38,276 nucleotides of DNA. Source: Didymodactylos carnosus (Eukaryota > Rotifera > Eurotatoria > Philodinida > Philodinidae). Shown piece by piece: positions 1 to 12,334 of this stretch; position 1 is the first letter of the stretch, and each line of letters begins with the position of its first letter. Location of the stretch: the NCBI GenBank assembly GCA_905250885.1, contig CAJNOQ010000968.1:1-38276 (forward strand). The letters are read 5' to 3'. The notes below the pieces were generated by a model. It was not told the origin of the DNA. It saw nothing but the letters and a program-made list of their open reading frames with translations, and searched no databases. Position numbers and translations under genes: made by a program.

Positions 1-40
1 ATTTGAATTTCAAGATAAAGTAACCTGAACGACTCGAAAC

Positions 41-222
41 ATGTTTCTTATAGGTTTTCGACAATGCTCTTTCCAGTGGCATCGTTTTTAAATATTGAGA
101 AAGTTTTCTGAAGGGTTTTTCAGAGACTGGATCTCTGGAAAACTCCTCAGAAAACTTTTTCAAAACCCAACTCTCATGCCATTAGAAAGAGTATCATGAA
201 AAACCTATCAAAAAATGATTCA
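41..222. repeat. Small fold-back repeat
   Basis: The left arm (about 41-128) matches the reverse complement of the right arm (about 130-222) with scattered mismatches and small gaps. Matching blocks include TAGGTTTT, TGCTCTTTC against TACTCTTTC, AGAAAGTTTTCTGA against AAAAAGTTTTCTGA, and CAGAGA at the centre. The two arms almost touch, so the whole unit is one imperfect hairpin. No clear flanking duplication was found, so the transposon family cannot be named. It is probably an old miniature inverted-repeat element. Confidence 0.6.
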
Positions 223-451
223 TGAAATTTTAGTTCACTGATAAAGCTAAAGTCCGCCTGCTCTAGCAAAAAATGACCATTGTGCTTATATATTTGGAAG
301 TTAAAAACCTCATAACTAACAAGTAATTAAGTCCTTTTTTCCTAATCCATCTATATCCAAGTAGAGAAACTAACATTCTTTCTATTCTCTAGATAGACTT
401 ATTCGTCTCTTTTTTCCACATTTTTCGTGGTAGCCCACTTTCGTATGGTAT

Positions 452-614
452 TCCAGTGTATCTAATGCATCCTGGATGCTTTAAGGACCGTGGGATGCTC
501 TACTTTATGCATCAGAAATGCATCTAATTTACATGAGAGAATGCATTCAGAATGCCTTGACTAAGCATCCACGATGTCTCATGTAGACACTATGAGTGCA
601 TAAAACTGGAATCC
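452..614. repeat. Imperfect palindrome rich in GCATCC/GCATTC motifs
   Basis: ATTCCAGT near 452 is mirrored by ACTGGAAT near 607-614. Between them lie several copies of a GCATCC- or GCATTC-like motif in both orientations, giving a weak fold-back. Similarity between the arms is patchy, so this may be a decayed small element or a simple motif expansion. Confidence 0.35.
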
Positions 615-2522
615 AGGCGCTTTCGTGAGACATGGTGATGTGTCTGTTACATAGAAATTTTATCTTACTATTAAAAAATGAGGTCTCCTTTAACACATCT
701 AAAGTACATTTTATTTTTCAAAAATGCACCAGTTTTCCCACAGTGTACTCATTAAACTGCTCAAAATAAGTTCACATAATTTGAAAACTTGATGGGATAC
801 TAGAGCTTATATGATGAACATGATTTACCCACTTCACGCTTTAAGAATCTTCGAAAGCTACGTTAGTTTTCCACAAAAGTCTGAATAAAAATACCGTTTT
901 GCTGTTCTGGTTAGATTTAGTTAATTTTATAGTCAATCTATGAATTCTCATCGTATATCTTTTAAAATGCTACATACCACGTCACACTGCATGCCCATGT
1001 ACTCCAAGGTTGGAAGGTGCACGAAAGTTGACCCTGTGTTTGCACTAATAAAAAATAATATTGCAACTAATTATTATTTTAGTTCGACTGTATGATCTTA
1101 CCTAATAAATTAGCGATGACAAGTAATCCGAATAGATATTCGGCGTATTTGATCTATGTTAATAACACAATAGAGTATAAGTAGACAATAGATGAAGTCG
1201 AAGGTAGTGATATGAAGTTTAATACCCCGCAACAACGTATAGTAGAATAAATATCTTACCATTTAATTACTATATTCGTACTTTGTCAGATAAGATAAAC
1301 TTAATAACTGAATATCTAATTGATGTTTCTTTTCTAAATTAATATTTATTTAGATAATTAACTTTGACGATATATTCACTGCCAACTCATAATAACAGAT
1401 ATTTCTGATTCCATTTACACATAAAAATACCAACTCAATCAATAGTGAGAATTAAGCAAGTACATAAATTCTCTTTTGGATTTTTTGTTATGCACTACTA
1501 CTACTACTTAAAGAATTTTTTTTATATTTTTTATTTTGTCACCTGTGGAGTCAGAAAAAGCTACAGCAACAAGAAAGAAAATATAGCTATTAAAACACAT
1601 TAAATTTATATTATGAATGAAGTAATAATAACAAGTCGTTGAAATTCATTATGAAATCGAAAATCGTAGTTTAACTCATATTTTATGCTTGTTACCGGTT
1701 TGCGAAGAAGGAGAGACTTTCAAAAATAAAAGAATCTATATTAATCTTAAATATATCTTATTAAGTTCATGTCTTAATAGTTGTCAATACTGACTTTTAC
1801 GAAATAGAAAAAATCTCAGTATACAATCTAACAATGAGAAAATTAATAATCTTCACGTTTTTTTGTAATAAAACAAGATCATGTTAACAGCAAAACAAGC
1901 GAGAGACTAGATTAAGAAATCGTAAAAGTGCTATTTTATAATGTAATTTTGTTGCTTGTACAAACTGATAGAGTTATATAACCAACTTTATTGTATTAGT
2001 TGTTATAGATTTGAAAACAATTAATTGTAGTGACTAGATTCCTGACAATTTCAGTTTTTTTTATACATAAAGTGAGGCCAATTTATCTGTATACTGCAGT
2101 CAGTGGTAATTTATACTGTTGTTCTAGGCATTGGTTATGCACGATTGTTCTTCCATTGATAATCAAACACAAAGGAGATATCTCATATGAAAATAATTCG
2201 TGGAATTAGATCGGCATTTTCCTATGAAAAACTGAGGAGTAAAGAAGTTTCCACACTCCATATATGAACTTATTTTTATACAACTCTTCATTGAAATCAC
2301 TAATAAACTATTGGTGATTGCTGACTTCCAATATTGAACGTAATTCACGGGTCACAGGTGTTTACAAGTACTTTAAGAAAGTTTTCGGTTGTTTAAAGAA
2401 AGTACTTATTGTTTTGAGATCGATGTTTTTCTTTCTCTAAAAGTAGACATCTGTCAATAGTTAAGTGAAATACGATTGTTGTTGACTTTAAAAGAGAGGC
2501 CACTTTTAAAAAGAACTGTCAG

Positions 2523-3006
2523 ATGAATAATAACAGCAACAACAACAATCAAGCAAGTAAACAGGTAAAAAAAACATTTTCTATCTAGTGTTTGTTACGC
2601 CCACTCACGTACACACATACAGAAAAGAACACTAACACTGTTAAATTCGTTGTGCAAAAACATACTCTCTTGATAAAATAATCGCGTTTTAGCATACATA
2701 TTCTCCATTATAAAATGAATCATCAACATCCCTACGGCTATCCAATGCTGGTGAGGTATATTGTACCGATGTATCTCGGCCATTTGCTAATCAAGCGTTT
2801 GATTGTTATCATGTTACACATCCTACGCCGCCGGACATGGTGTGTATACAATCAGTTCGAGGACAAATGGTTTATCAAAATCAGGGTGTATATTTCCTAC
2901 CACAACAAGTACCAGTTCATCCGTACGGCTACCCTCTTGCTCCCACTGCACTTGTTTGTCAAATGTCACCATCATTCGTCTCAACAAGGTTGCACACGCC
3001 AAATTA
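2523..3006 (+). CDS. Candidate small gene, structure unresolved
   Basis: An ATG at 2523 directly follows an acceptor-like TGTCAG and opens a 14-codon Asn-rich exon (2523-2564) that ends at CAG|GTAAAA. Downstream, the frame of 2714-3006 is open and rich in Pro, Tyr and Gln, ending with TAA at 3004-3006. A TAA at 2711-2713 blocks a direct phase-0 join through the acceptor-like TTTTAG at 2687-2692. A peptide HPYGYP is encoded twice: from 2724 in the frame of the ATG at 2715, and near 2914 in the other frame. An intron from GTGAGG (2757) to the TCAG before GGTGTATATT would join the two frames. No family is recognised. It may be a short gene, an exon pair or a pseudogene. Confidence 0.25.
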
Positions 3007-3032
3007 ATGTTTGATACACGGTCTTTAGTTTA

Positions 3033-5057
3033 TGCAAACATTCACTTGTACTTAACGGAAAATCAAGTAAAAATAGATTTTCTCATTAAGCTAAGGAGAA
3101 TAACTACTGAATCTTACACAGATAGATAGAGCAGTCATTCTTCTATAACTGTTAGAATCTCCCAGTTTCACTGATTAGTTGACCAGAACTCTAATTAAAA
3201 AGGTAGACAAGAAACAATTTAAGAATTTTTGCAATTATCCGAAAATAACAATCGGTTCGATAAACAATAAAATTATTCAACTATTTAATTAAATTCTTTC
3301 AGGGGTTTAGCTTTTGTAGCTATGCGTCTTGAGGTATAGGTTCTTCTCTATTCTGTGCCTATATTAAAGATGAACGAACATTGGAAGTTGGGCTAATAAC
3401 AGTAATTGGTGATTGACTACGATTGGGTGGACTTGTCATTGGGGTAATTGTTGAAGCTACAGGACAATGTTCATTCATCTGTATCAATGATCACTTTACA
3501 TAAAACTTCGTCGCTGATATCATCAACGTCAAAAGATAAACTAAAGACCGTGTAAATTTCAGTAAAGAGATTTGTAACAGTGTTTGATTCGTTTTAGATA
3601 CATCACTGTTTGTTATGGAACAGACAGTGAAAAAGTATTTTACAACACTGCAAACGACATAAAAAAAAAACGTTTTATCTCTCGTGCATTTGCCTCAAGT
3701 GTGACTGATTTAGATGAATAGGTCGAACGTGCTATATAAAACAAGAAAAAACGAAATACAATGATGGTACCAGTAACAAAACGGTGCATGTGCTGACCAA
3801 AACTGTTTTTTTATAATTACTAGGCCTAGTCAGGCAAATCTGTATAGCCAGATTTGCATAAAGTTCTACTTTCTGAAAAAAATCAGTAATCCTTTTTTTC
3901 ACATCAATACATAGTGCAGTGAATCTCACTCCTATCATATCAACTACAAGCTAGATCATCCGCAAAACTGTTTTGCAAACTATCACGGAGAAAAATTCAT
4001 AAGAAGCACTGCACGTAAGCCACGACCGACGTTCTTCAATCGATGTTCTCAAACCTTTTCCGAAGTAGGAGGCTCTTGTAGAACAAACATTTTAATGAAT
4101 TTTGATAAAAGGCGCAAATCAAAAAGTTGTATCGTTGCTGAAATATTGAACTTTTACGAAAAGCCCCGAAAAACGTGAATTTCACCACCTTGAAAATTTG
4201 TCAACTTTAAACTCTTGTAATGCAGTAACAAGTGATTACTTAACCTTGAAGATTTTCCTATGAATGGTTCCGGAGCCGCTGTCGAGAGCGCCGAGTTTTA
4301 GAGGCTTGCTTCAATCAGTGTATTTCTCCTATAGTATATTAAAATTTCATGAAAACCAGTTTGATATGCAACTTTTCACAAGAAATTCAATGGTAATACA
4401 ACAACAAGTTAATTCTACTATTAACGCGGTTCTATGTGCTAGTTCCTCGAAAGAGGAAGAGTAACGTAACGTAAAATAAAATGAACTCTGCCATCGGACT
4501 CAATATGATCGACAGTGCACTTCTCTTCTTCAAGATTACTGGAAACACTTCAGCAATATACTAGAGGGCTTCAGAATTGCCCCGTTTCCATGAAAAATCA
4601 TTCCTCAAAATTGCCCAAAATGATCATTTTTGGGCAAAATTGCCACTTTCAAGTCGTCTGTATTGAAAACGAAAGCGCCGGAGACCGTCAAACTTTTACC
4701 AAATATAATCTATTTTATTATACTGTTTACGATTATAGAGCAAACCATTCTATGTCTTTTTGTCGAAGACAGTTTTGTGGGTAGATCTGCTCTTCATCTG
4801 GAAAATGAACTGCAAGCATTTTTGCAATTATCCTCTGCATGGGATAATTGCAAAAATTCTTAAATTGTTTCTTGTCTACCTTTTTAATTAGAGTTCTGGT
4901 TAACTAATCAGTGAAACTGGGAGATTCTAACAGTTATAGAAGAATGACTGCTCTATCTATCTGTGTAAGATTTAGTAGTTATTTTCCTTAGCTTAATGAG
5001 AAAATCTATTTTTACTTGATGAGTCATTTTTCCATTAAGTACAAGTGGATGTTTGCA
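3033..5057. repeat. 2-kb structure with ~210-bp inverted ends
   Basis: Positions 3033-3240 are the near-perfect inverted copy of 4842-5057; the main difference is an 8-bp segment (ATGACTCA in the orientation of the left arm) present only in the right copy. Both arms carry the same coding-like tail: the plus strand of the left arm and the minus strand of the right arm both read QVKIDFLIKLR, then R or K, ITT, E or K, SYTDR and a stop. The 1.6 kb between them (3241-4841) contains short unassigned frames, a near-palindrome around 4596-4630 built on TTGCCCAAAA/TTTTGGGCAA, and no recognisable transposase. It could be a non-autonomous transposon with long inverted ends or an inverted duplication of a gene end. 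Flanking duplications were not identified. Confidence 0.7.
4818..4857. repeat. Perfect 16-bp-stem hairpin
   Basis: ATTTTTGCAATTATCC (4818-4833) and its exact reverse complement (4842-4857) flank an 8-base loop, TCTGCATG. The right half of the stem is the inner edge of the right arm of the 3033-5057 inverted repeat, so the same 16 bases occur three times in the structure. Confidence 0.8.
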
Positions 5058-5626
5058 ATTTCTTCGCACTACAGCCATTTTATGCAATTGTTCACAAATT
5101 CTTTCAAAGATATGTCCATGTAAAGTGATTCTCGAGATATTCTCTAATATTGCTCCAGAAGTCAAGCGCAGAAAATTCTCTACTTTCAAATATGTTATGT
5201 TCTGGAAACCTATGGAAAAAGGTCAAGGAATACAGCGAATGACTTTGATTGAATTAGTAGAAGGTCTGAAGTACTTTTTCTAATAATTACTTCTTTATCA
5301 TGATTATCAAAATGTGATTTCATTTAATTATGAGGAATAATACTAATGATAAAAACGCGTCTTCGACAACAAGTAAAAAGAGAGAACAACTAGTACTATA
5401 AACTAAGTTGACAGATCAATACATACACAGAGAAAGAAAGCTAATTACATTTTTTTTTCTCATAAATAAAGAAAAGAAATAAAAGTATTTACAAAGTTAC
5501 ATCCATAATTTACAAGCTTCGGTCTCAAACAACAATTTTTTGTCATAAAGACAAAATTTACATCTGACTATACGTAACCAAGATCTAAATAGACAGGCAT
5601 ATGTACAAAAGCAACAACTGTCTAAT
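5058..5626. other. Intergenic region downstream of SMC1
   Basis: This is the 3' flank of the minus-strand SMC1 gene. A minus-strand frame at 4953-5189 reads into the inverted repeat and shares its tail peptide, but it has no recognised family. No canonical minus-strand AATAAA was seen; an ATTAAA-type hexamer lies near 5322, about 300 bases past the stop. Otherwise AT-rich and featureless. Confidence 0.4.
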
Positions 5627-8600
5627 TTATCCACGTGCAGCGGATATATTTTCACGATCATCAAATTGATTTAAATCTAATGTTAAACAATGACTCGTTA
5701 TACAATCGCCAGGCTAAAATAAGCATAATAATAGTACAGATATATATCTTAAATTCGTTGTCTAATTCGTCACATACTTCGGGATAAATGCCAACGAGTG
5801 CATCAGAACGAGAAAAAAATTGTTCTTTCAGCGAGATCACTAGACATTGAAATTCTTGTTGTGATTGCTCACGAATAAAATCAGCTACCTAAAACAAGAA
5901 CAAAATCAATTCAACAAGTTCTGAACAACGTTGTTAACATCCCACATACTTTTCCAATATTTGTATTATCTAAAGCAGCGTCAACTTCATCCAAAAGAAA
6001 AAATGGAGCAGGTTTAAAACTAAATTAGAAAAAAAAACATTGAATCTAACAACTTACATCTTATTCCCAAAGATAATATGTCAGTTTCTCCTCTAACTTA
6101 TCTTTGCATTAATATTCTCCTGTTAATAACATAAAATGTACCTTCTTAAAGCAAACATAAGTGCAATGGCTGCTACTGTCTTTTCTCCACCGGACAAATT
6201 TTCCATTGCTTGAAATCGTTTTCCCGGTGCCACACAATTATACGTAATACCACCGAGATAAGGTTCTTCACCATTTTCAATTGTAAAACACGCAACGGCC
6301 GCTTGAGAATTTGTTAATTGTTTATATATTTCATCAATACAATTTGAAACATGTTCATAAAGTGAACTAAAACGATCATAACGTTCTTTTTTTACACGTT
6401 CAAAATTTTGTCTCGCTTTTTTAGCATGATTTCTTGCTCTTTCAAATTCGGCATTTGTCGCATCAAACGTTGTTTTAACATTACGAATTTTATTATCAAT
6501 CGATGTTGTTGGTGGCAATTGTTTTTGTAATTGAATTTCAATTTCTTGTAATTGCTTAATTATCTCTTTTTCATGTTTATCAACTTTATCACTATCATAC
6601 TAAAGAATATATAAAACATGAAAAAAGCATCGTTCAACAAACATTTGAATCTCAGTTTTTATGAGTTGTTGACAAAGTTGTGATAGGTAGGTAAAGAGAG
6701 ACAATACGTACATGTTTATATTCATCTTTTAATTTTTTAAAATTCACTTCAAAACCATCTTCTGTTTCATATATTTCTTTTGTTTCTTCCTGACTGGCTA
6801 TCAGCGTAGAATTACTCTGACTACTACTATGTGCATTTTGAGTATTTTGTGAACCATTCTGAATTGTTGTATCATCGGATGAGCCTGTTTCTTGCGTAGA
6901 AATTTCATCCATTGAACCAACACGAAATGGTATTAAAATTTCATCTAACTAAAAAGAATTGCAAAATAAATAAATCAAAGTCTATTGCAGTGGATTTAGA
7001 CGGACATTTTATATCGTCTACAATGATGCAAAAAAAAAGACTAATAACTTGAAACTGTCTCTAATACTTCTTTCAGCTCTGAAGAATTATTGACACAAGA
7101 TAAGATCACGTACTTTTGCTATTCTATAATAATTATGTCGTTCCATTTTCAGTTTTTCAATATCAGCTTCGATTAACTGTAAACGTTTTTTACTTTCATT
7201 AAATTCTCTATTCGATTGATTTACACGTTTTTGACAATCTTGAATTTCTATTTCTTTTATTTCAGATTGTTTTTTAAGATCAGCAATTGTCTCTTTCATT
7301 TCTTCAATCTCATTTTGTAAATCATCAATAACCTTGAAAAAATACACATCATCAAGCGTAGATAATTGTAATAATAATAACAATGAGGGGGGCGGGGGAA
7401 GAAGGTCATACTTTTTTATGTTTCTTTTCATCAGTTTTATATTTTTTCAAATCTTTTTCTAAATTTTCCACTTCGGTTCGTATTTTATCACAATAACCTT
7501 GTGTATCGCGTGATCGTTCATAATCTAACATAGTTTGAATTTTTGATTTTTGATTTTCAAATTCAAGACGTTTTTGCGCTCGTTGTTCAGCAACTAATAA
7601 TTCTCGTTCTTCGTAAACGCTACATATATCAAATGAAAACATTACACATCAAGAATCGAAAGGAAACAGAGTAACATACCGGATATTTTTCACTTTAATT
7701 TGATGACAAAAATCGACAAATATTTCATCTTCCACCTTATTTTTAGCATCACGTAATTTTTTTACCGTTTTTCCACGTTCTTCCATTCGTTCTTGTAATG
7801 TCTTTATCTTTGGCTTGAAAAGAAGAAAACGCATTTATTACAAATAAGGTTCAAAAGTGGTAAACGTATCGACTTGAAATAAGTTGACTAACTAATCCTG
7901 TTTAGTTTACCTAGAAAAACTATCCAATAAAAAGTGAAAAAAACGAGTATATAAAATTTATTCCTTTTATCTTGCTACTGATCTACTAAGCTCTTTTACA
8001 TGTACTATACTATACTCACATCAAATTCGGCAAGTTTTTCTCGAAATTTGATCAAATCATCTTCAATTAATTGTCGTTGTTTTTTCTCACATGCATCTTT
8101 ATCACCTTTTGAATAACGAAGCCTACTTTCAAGCTGTTGTAACTGAGCCCTGTTCAAATCACGTACATAAGTACACATAATTACAGAACAAATTCATTTA
8201 AGAAAATTGATCAAATTACCGGCTATTATTCAATTCCGCTTCTCGTCGACGTTTTTTATTTTGTTCTTTTAATTCTTCAAATAATTTATCTTTTTGCATT
8301 CTTAAACCTTCTAAATGTTTTTCATCCCAACGCTTTGCACGTGCTTTGAGTTCACTAGAAAACAGGGTACATAGTTAATTAAGTGTGTTTGTTTGAGGAG
8401 ACAATTGCTCACCTTGATCCACCAGAAATAACACCTGAACGACTAAATAATGTACCATCTAATGAAACAACCTAAAGATGATCAAGGAATGTATTAATAA
8501 ACTATGATAAAATTTTTTCAGTAGAAACATACCTTATATTTTTCTCCACCTTCATACGCTAATCTCCGAGCGTCTTCATCTGACTCACACACAAGTGAAT

Positions 8601-11600
8601 TTCCACAAGCATACAACAATGCTTTATAAAATTGTTTATCATATTTGATAACATCCAAAACGAGTTTAACATTTTTTGGTTCTTGTAATTCTCTAAAAAC
8701 CATAGATTACCAACACAATGTTCAACTAATTGTTGTGTGAAAGATATTATACCTTAATTTTTCATTGACTGGTGTAACTTTAATATAATCCAATGGTAAA
8801 AATGTTTCTGGTTCATAACGATGTTCTTTCATATAGCGTAAACATGACTGAACAGTTGTTTCTCGTTCAACAATAATAGCATCCATATTACGACCTAATA
8901 CTTTTGTTATTGCCACCTGAAAACGTTTGTGAGTCGGCTCACACAAATCAATTAAACGACCATACTATGAGAGAGAGGGAGAGAGAAACAACATGTTTAT
9001 CTAATATTACTTAAACTAGACAAAGTTACTTACAACGCCATTAAATTGTTTCAAATTTTCCATTAATTCTGCTTTACGTTGTGCACGACTTGTTTCATGA
9101 CGATCAACCTACGAAAAAAGAACATAAAGACAGACGTACTGAGTAGAGTTTCACAGGTGTAACCGAGTAGAGTTTCACAGGTGTAACCTATCCCGATTTC
9201 GGAGTTGGGTATCAGATCAGCATTGAGTTTTCTTTCCAGGTAACTTCTATTATTTTATCCAATAAAAAAACAGAAAGAAAATCTGTTTCTTCGTCTACTA
9301 AACATTTAGGACAAAAATAGAAATTCTGTTTTTAGATATCTTTTTTGAGACTGTTGGTTATCACTATCATGAGTTACGTGAGTTTCTGCTGTTTGGCTGT
9401 TGACTGCAATTAAACAACTCAAGTGAAAGAGAGCGCTCCTTCACTGAAAAAAACATTTTCAAGTTCGCGCAGGACTGGGATAAGTTTCGTGTTAAAAAAT
9501 TGGAATTTTGTGGGTTTAGATATGGAACGAGTTTCAACCCTATGGGACAGTAAAGCCGAACAGGGGTACTTTCTGACAAGCAGAATGTGATTTAACTTAC
9601 TCTTGCTTCTCCCATTTCATTATTGATACGTGAAATTTGATCTTCAAGTTCATGTGAACGTTGCTTCCCTTCAGCCACCTCTTTTTCTAATTGGACAGAA
9701 CTGGCTTGTTTTTCGTTATATTCACGTTCCAATTCTCTAGAAAACAAGTACCGTTTACAAACTAAATCAATTTATTGTAGCAGATAAGTTACTTACTGTA
9801 TATAGGTATTTAATTTTTCAATTTTTGTATTTAATTCTTCTAACTTTGCTTCAGTTTGTTGTATTTTTGCTACATGATCTAATTTTCGTCTTTCTTCTTG
9901 TTCTAAATTTGTTTTATCAAATTTTTGTTCACGATCAACACTATCATATTCTTCAATAAATTTCACCATTTTTTTACCAGCCTCTTCTTTTAAACGACGA
10001 TACTCTTTCATCTAGGAAAAAAAGAAACGAATAGAAACATTTTTATCTGGATTTCTTTTTCTTACTTGATTCTCTTCTAGTTGTAAATCTTTTCCTAGAC
10101 TTTGTGATGCATCAGCTATTTCAGCTTCATAATCTTGTGCTAAACATTTAACTTCTTCTAGATCTTGTTGATATTTTTCAATTTCACTATCATGGGCAGC
10201 ATGGGCTTTTTCAGCTTCGATAAGATTTTTTCTATAGTAAAACAAAAATATAACGGTAAAAGAGAAAACAAAGAACAAATAAGACAAAGACAAGCTACTT
10301 ACTTTGAATACTCATATTTTTTTTCGTGATGTGTCGAATTTTCTTTTGCTTTAATGTATGCTGGACGTTGTTTATTAACTTGTGTTTCCTTAATAAGTTA
10401 TGTAATAAAATAGTTAAATAGTTCCTCAATATCAATTGACTGAACAGATTTTATTTACCAATTCTTTAATTCGTTGTTCATGGCCGGTTAAATCTTTCGT
10501 CAATGTTGCCAGTTCTTTCTTCTTTGTTTTTGATTCTTCATCTGTTTTTTCTTTTTTTCGTTGATTTTTAGCCACATCTTGTTCTTTTTCTTTACATCTT
10601 TCACGTACTTCCATTAATTCTTGACGATTATAATACAACTGAAATAGCTTCAATTGTAATTGAGTATCATCCTACCAAAACAGAAAAGTAAGTAAGTAGT
10701 TCAAATAAAATGCTATTTACTGAAATGTAATGTAGTAACTTACAAATTGTTTTTTCAAATTTTCATATTTTTGTGCTTCTTCTTTTTCCAATCGAACTTC
10801 TTTCTTTTGTTTTTCAATACCTTTTTTCTTCTGAAAATTGGCATGGGTATCTTGTTCAGCTTTATTTTTCTCAGTCTTTAATTGTTCATATTCTTCTTTC
10901 AACTCACCAGATCTAAATGACAAAGGAAAAATAGAAACTCATGTGCCATTTTTTCCTATGATCATAGATCATTAAGAGAAATTGTATTCATCTTTAATAT
11001 CATGTTCGAAAATAGAAGACTAGTGTTTACCTGCTCAATTCTTCAAACATTGCTGTAAATTCTTTTGGTGTTTTCATTGCAATTGACTCTACTTGTCCTT
11101 GAAATACTAGAAAATTTTTCGCTTTTGGTATAATACCCATATTTTCCAATTCTTCTTGATATTCACCATGAGAATATTGTTGATTATCAACACGATAATC
11201 AGATGCGTTACCTAGAAAACAACATGAAATATTCAAAATTTTGCTTAAAACTTATTCAAAGACAATGTTTACCATTAATAACTCGTTGAAATCGTTTTTC
11301 AATTTCAGTCAAGCTTCCATCACGCGCTTTTTTTATAAGAACAAAAACAAGTGTTACTGATGCTTTCGTACCAATGGGTTTACCGATCGGAGCACCATGA
11401 ATCAGTTCCTAGAAAAAAAATAAAAAACAAGTTCAGTACATTTATGCAAGACAAAGCGGCCAATCTTATTTGTCCATTTGATACTTTGCTTTCTAAAATT
11501 TAACTGAATTACTATCTTTCTTCTACACTGTAAGCAAAAGCACTTAACATAAGATTAGACCTCTTTAGAGGTCCGAAGTGTTCGGTTTATCTACTACTCT

Positions 11601-11887
11601 ATGAACTCTATGCATAAGATTTAGAACATTGTGAAACATACCGACAATTTTCGAACACGGAGACTTTTTGTTGGTTCACCCAAAACAAAACTGATTGCAT
11701 CCATCAAATTCGATTTACCTGAAACAAAAAATGTTCATACCTTTTATGTTTATTTCTCAGATAGAATGGTATTACCAGAGCCATTGGGTCCAATTACAGC
11801 CGTAAATTTTCGTAATGGACCAATAACAATTCGGCCTTTATAAGATTTGAAATTTTCAATTTCAACATATTTTAAAAAATAACTCAT
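5627..11887 (-). CDS. smc1: Cohesin subunit SMC1 (complete, 24 exons)
   Basis: SMC1 is an ABC-type ATPase that pairs with SMC3 to form the cohesin ring around chromatin. Exons, 5' to 3': 11776-11887, 11642-11718, 11273-11408, 11031-11211, 10744-10912, 10459-10671, 10303-10388, 10066-10231, 9797-10011, 9601-9736, 9034-9108, 8753-8964, 8533-8692, 8413-8471, 8220-8354, 8020-8149, 7680-7813, 7412-7619, 7114-7332, 6712-6948, 6142-6599, 5950-6019, 5778-5888, 5627-5713. They total 3786 nt, 1261 residues plus stop, close to vertebrate SMC1A (about 1233), and every phase joins. Walker A GPNGSGKS is at residues 33-40 (split by intron 1), coiled coil follows, the hinge lies at about 505-665 ([19 protein letters not shown], then GVISGGSS), then the second coil, signature LSGGEKT near 1155, Walker [12 protein letters not shown] near 1179-1189. 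The start matches family N-termini ([10 protein letters not shown]). No lesion was seen. Confidence 0.97.
9141..9188. repeat. Exact 24-bp tandem duplication in SMC1 intron 10
   Basis: The 24-base unit beginning GAGTAGAGTTTCACAGG occurs twice head to tail inside the largest SMC1 intron (9109-9600, 492 bp; most others are 50-150 bp). Nearer the 5' side of the intron (about 9525-9570) a related minus-strand sequence ending GTTGAAACTC recurs, so the extra length of this intron looks like a decayed repeat insertion. Confidence 0.7.
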
Positions 11888-11927
11888 GATTGTTTGAACG
11901 ACAAAATACAATATTTAACTAATTTAT

Positions 11928-11939
11928 CTAAAATTAGAA
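11928..11939 (-). promoter_or_regulatory. Splice-acceptor-like site upstream of the SMC1 start
   Basis: On the minus strand TTCTAATTTTAG ends 40 bases before the SMC1 ATG. It resembles the acceptors used within the gene. It could be the 3' end of an intron in the 5' UTR or, if this is a lineage that uses spliced leaders (as rotifers do), a trans-splice acceptor. Sequence alone cannot separate these options. Confidence 0.3.
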
Positions 11940-12334
11940 GTGTAATTTAAGCGATTGATTTGGTCATTGCAGTTTTCTGATCAAAGAATCTTCTCTGATT
12001 TCAATATTTTTCGAAAGAACTCAATATTTAGTCTGAGAATCACTATAACAAATATATTTCGGATCAAAATCGAGAAAATACGCGTTGAAACAGTTGTCTC
12101 ATATTCTTATTTCACAAAAAGCCCAAATTTTATCAAAATAATAGCTGAATCAATGTAAAATGACAGGATAGAATAATTATCAATTAGAATATTTATCAAC
12201 TGAGAAAAACACAGCAAAAAGGAGTTATTCTAGTTTAAAAGATGAATGTAGATGTGATAAAGTTGAAATGAATGTGATATTTTCTTTCAACTCTCCGATT
12301 TTTTCACGGTGTTTATCTTTCTTCATATGCTGTA

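Larger units (their letters stand above)
1..2522. other. Non-coding AT-rich stretch with fold-back repeats
   Basis: No exon chain or recognisable protein was found on either strand; the only open frame (2163-2348, minus) has no family resemblance. The stretch holds two inverted-repeat structures (41-222 and about 452-614, listed separately) and a short CTA/TAC triplet run near 1494-1509. The remainder is AT-rich sequence in which I see nothing. Confidence 0.6.

Noticed and set aside
3370-3489. 39-codon minus-strand Ser/Thr/Pro-rich frame starting MNEHCPVAS, with an overlapping acidic frame just upstream
   Set aside because: Composition looks protein-like, but no splice-compatible partner exon or family match was found, so it is not listed as a gene.
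9141-9188. Tandem 24-bp copies considered as a CRISPR-like or satellite array
   Set aside because: Only two contiguous copies with no spacers, in an animal intron.
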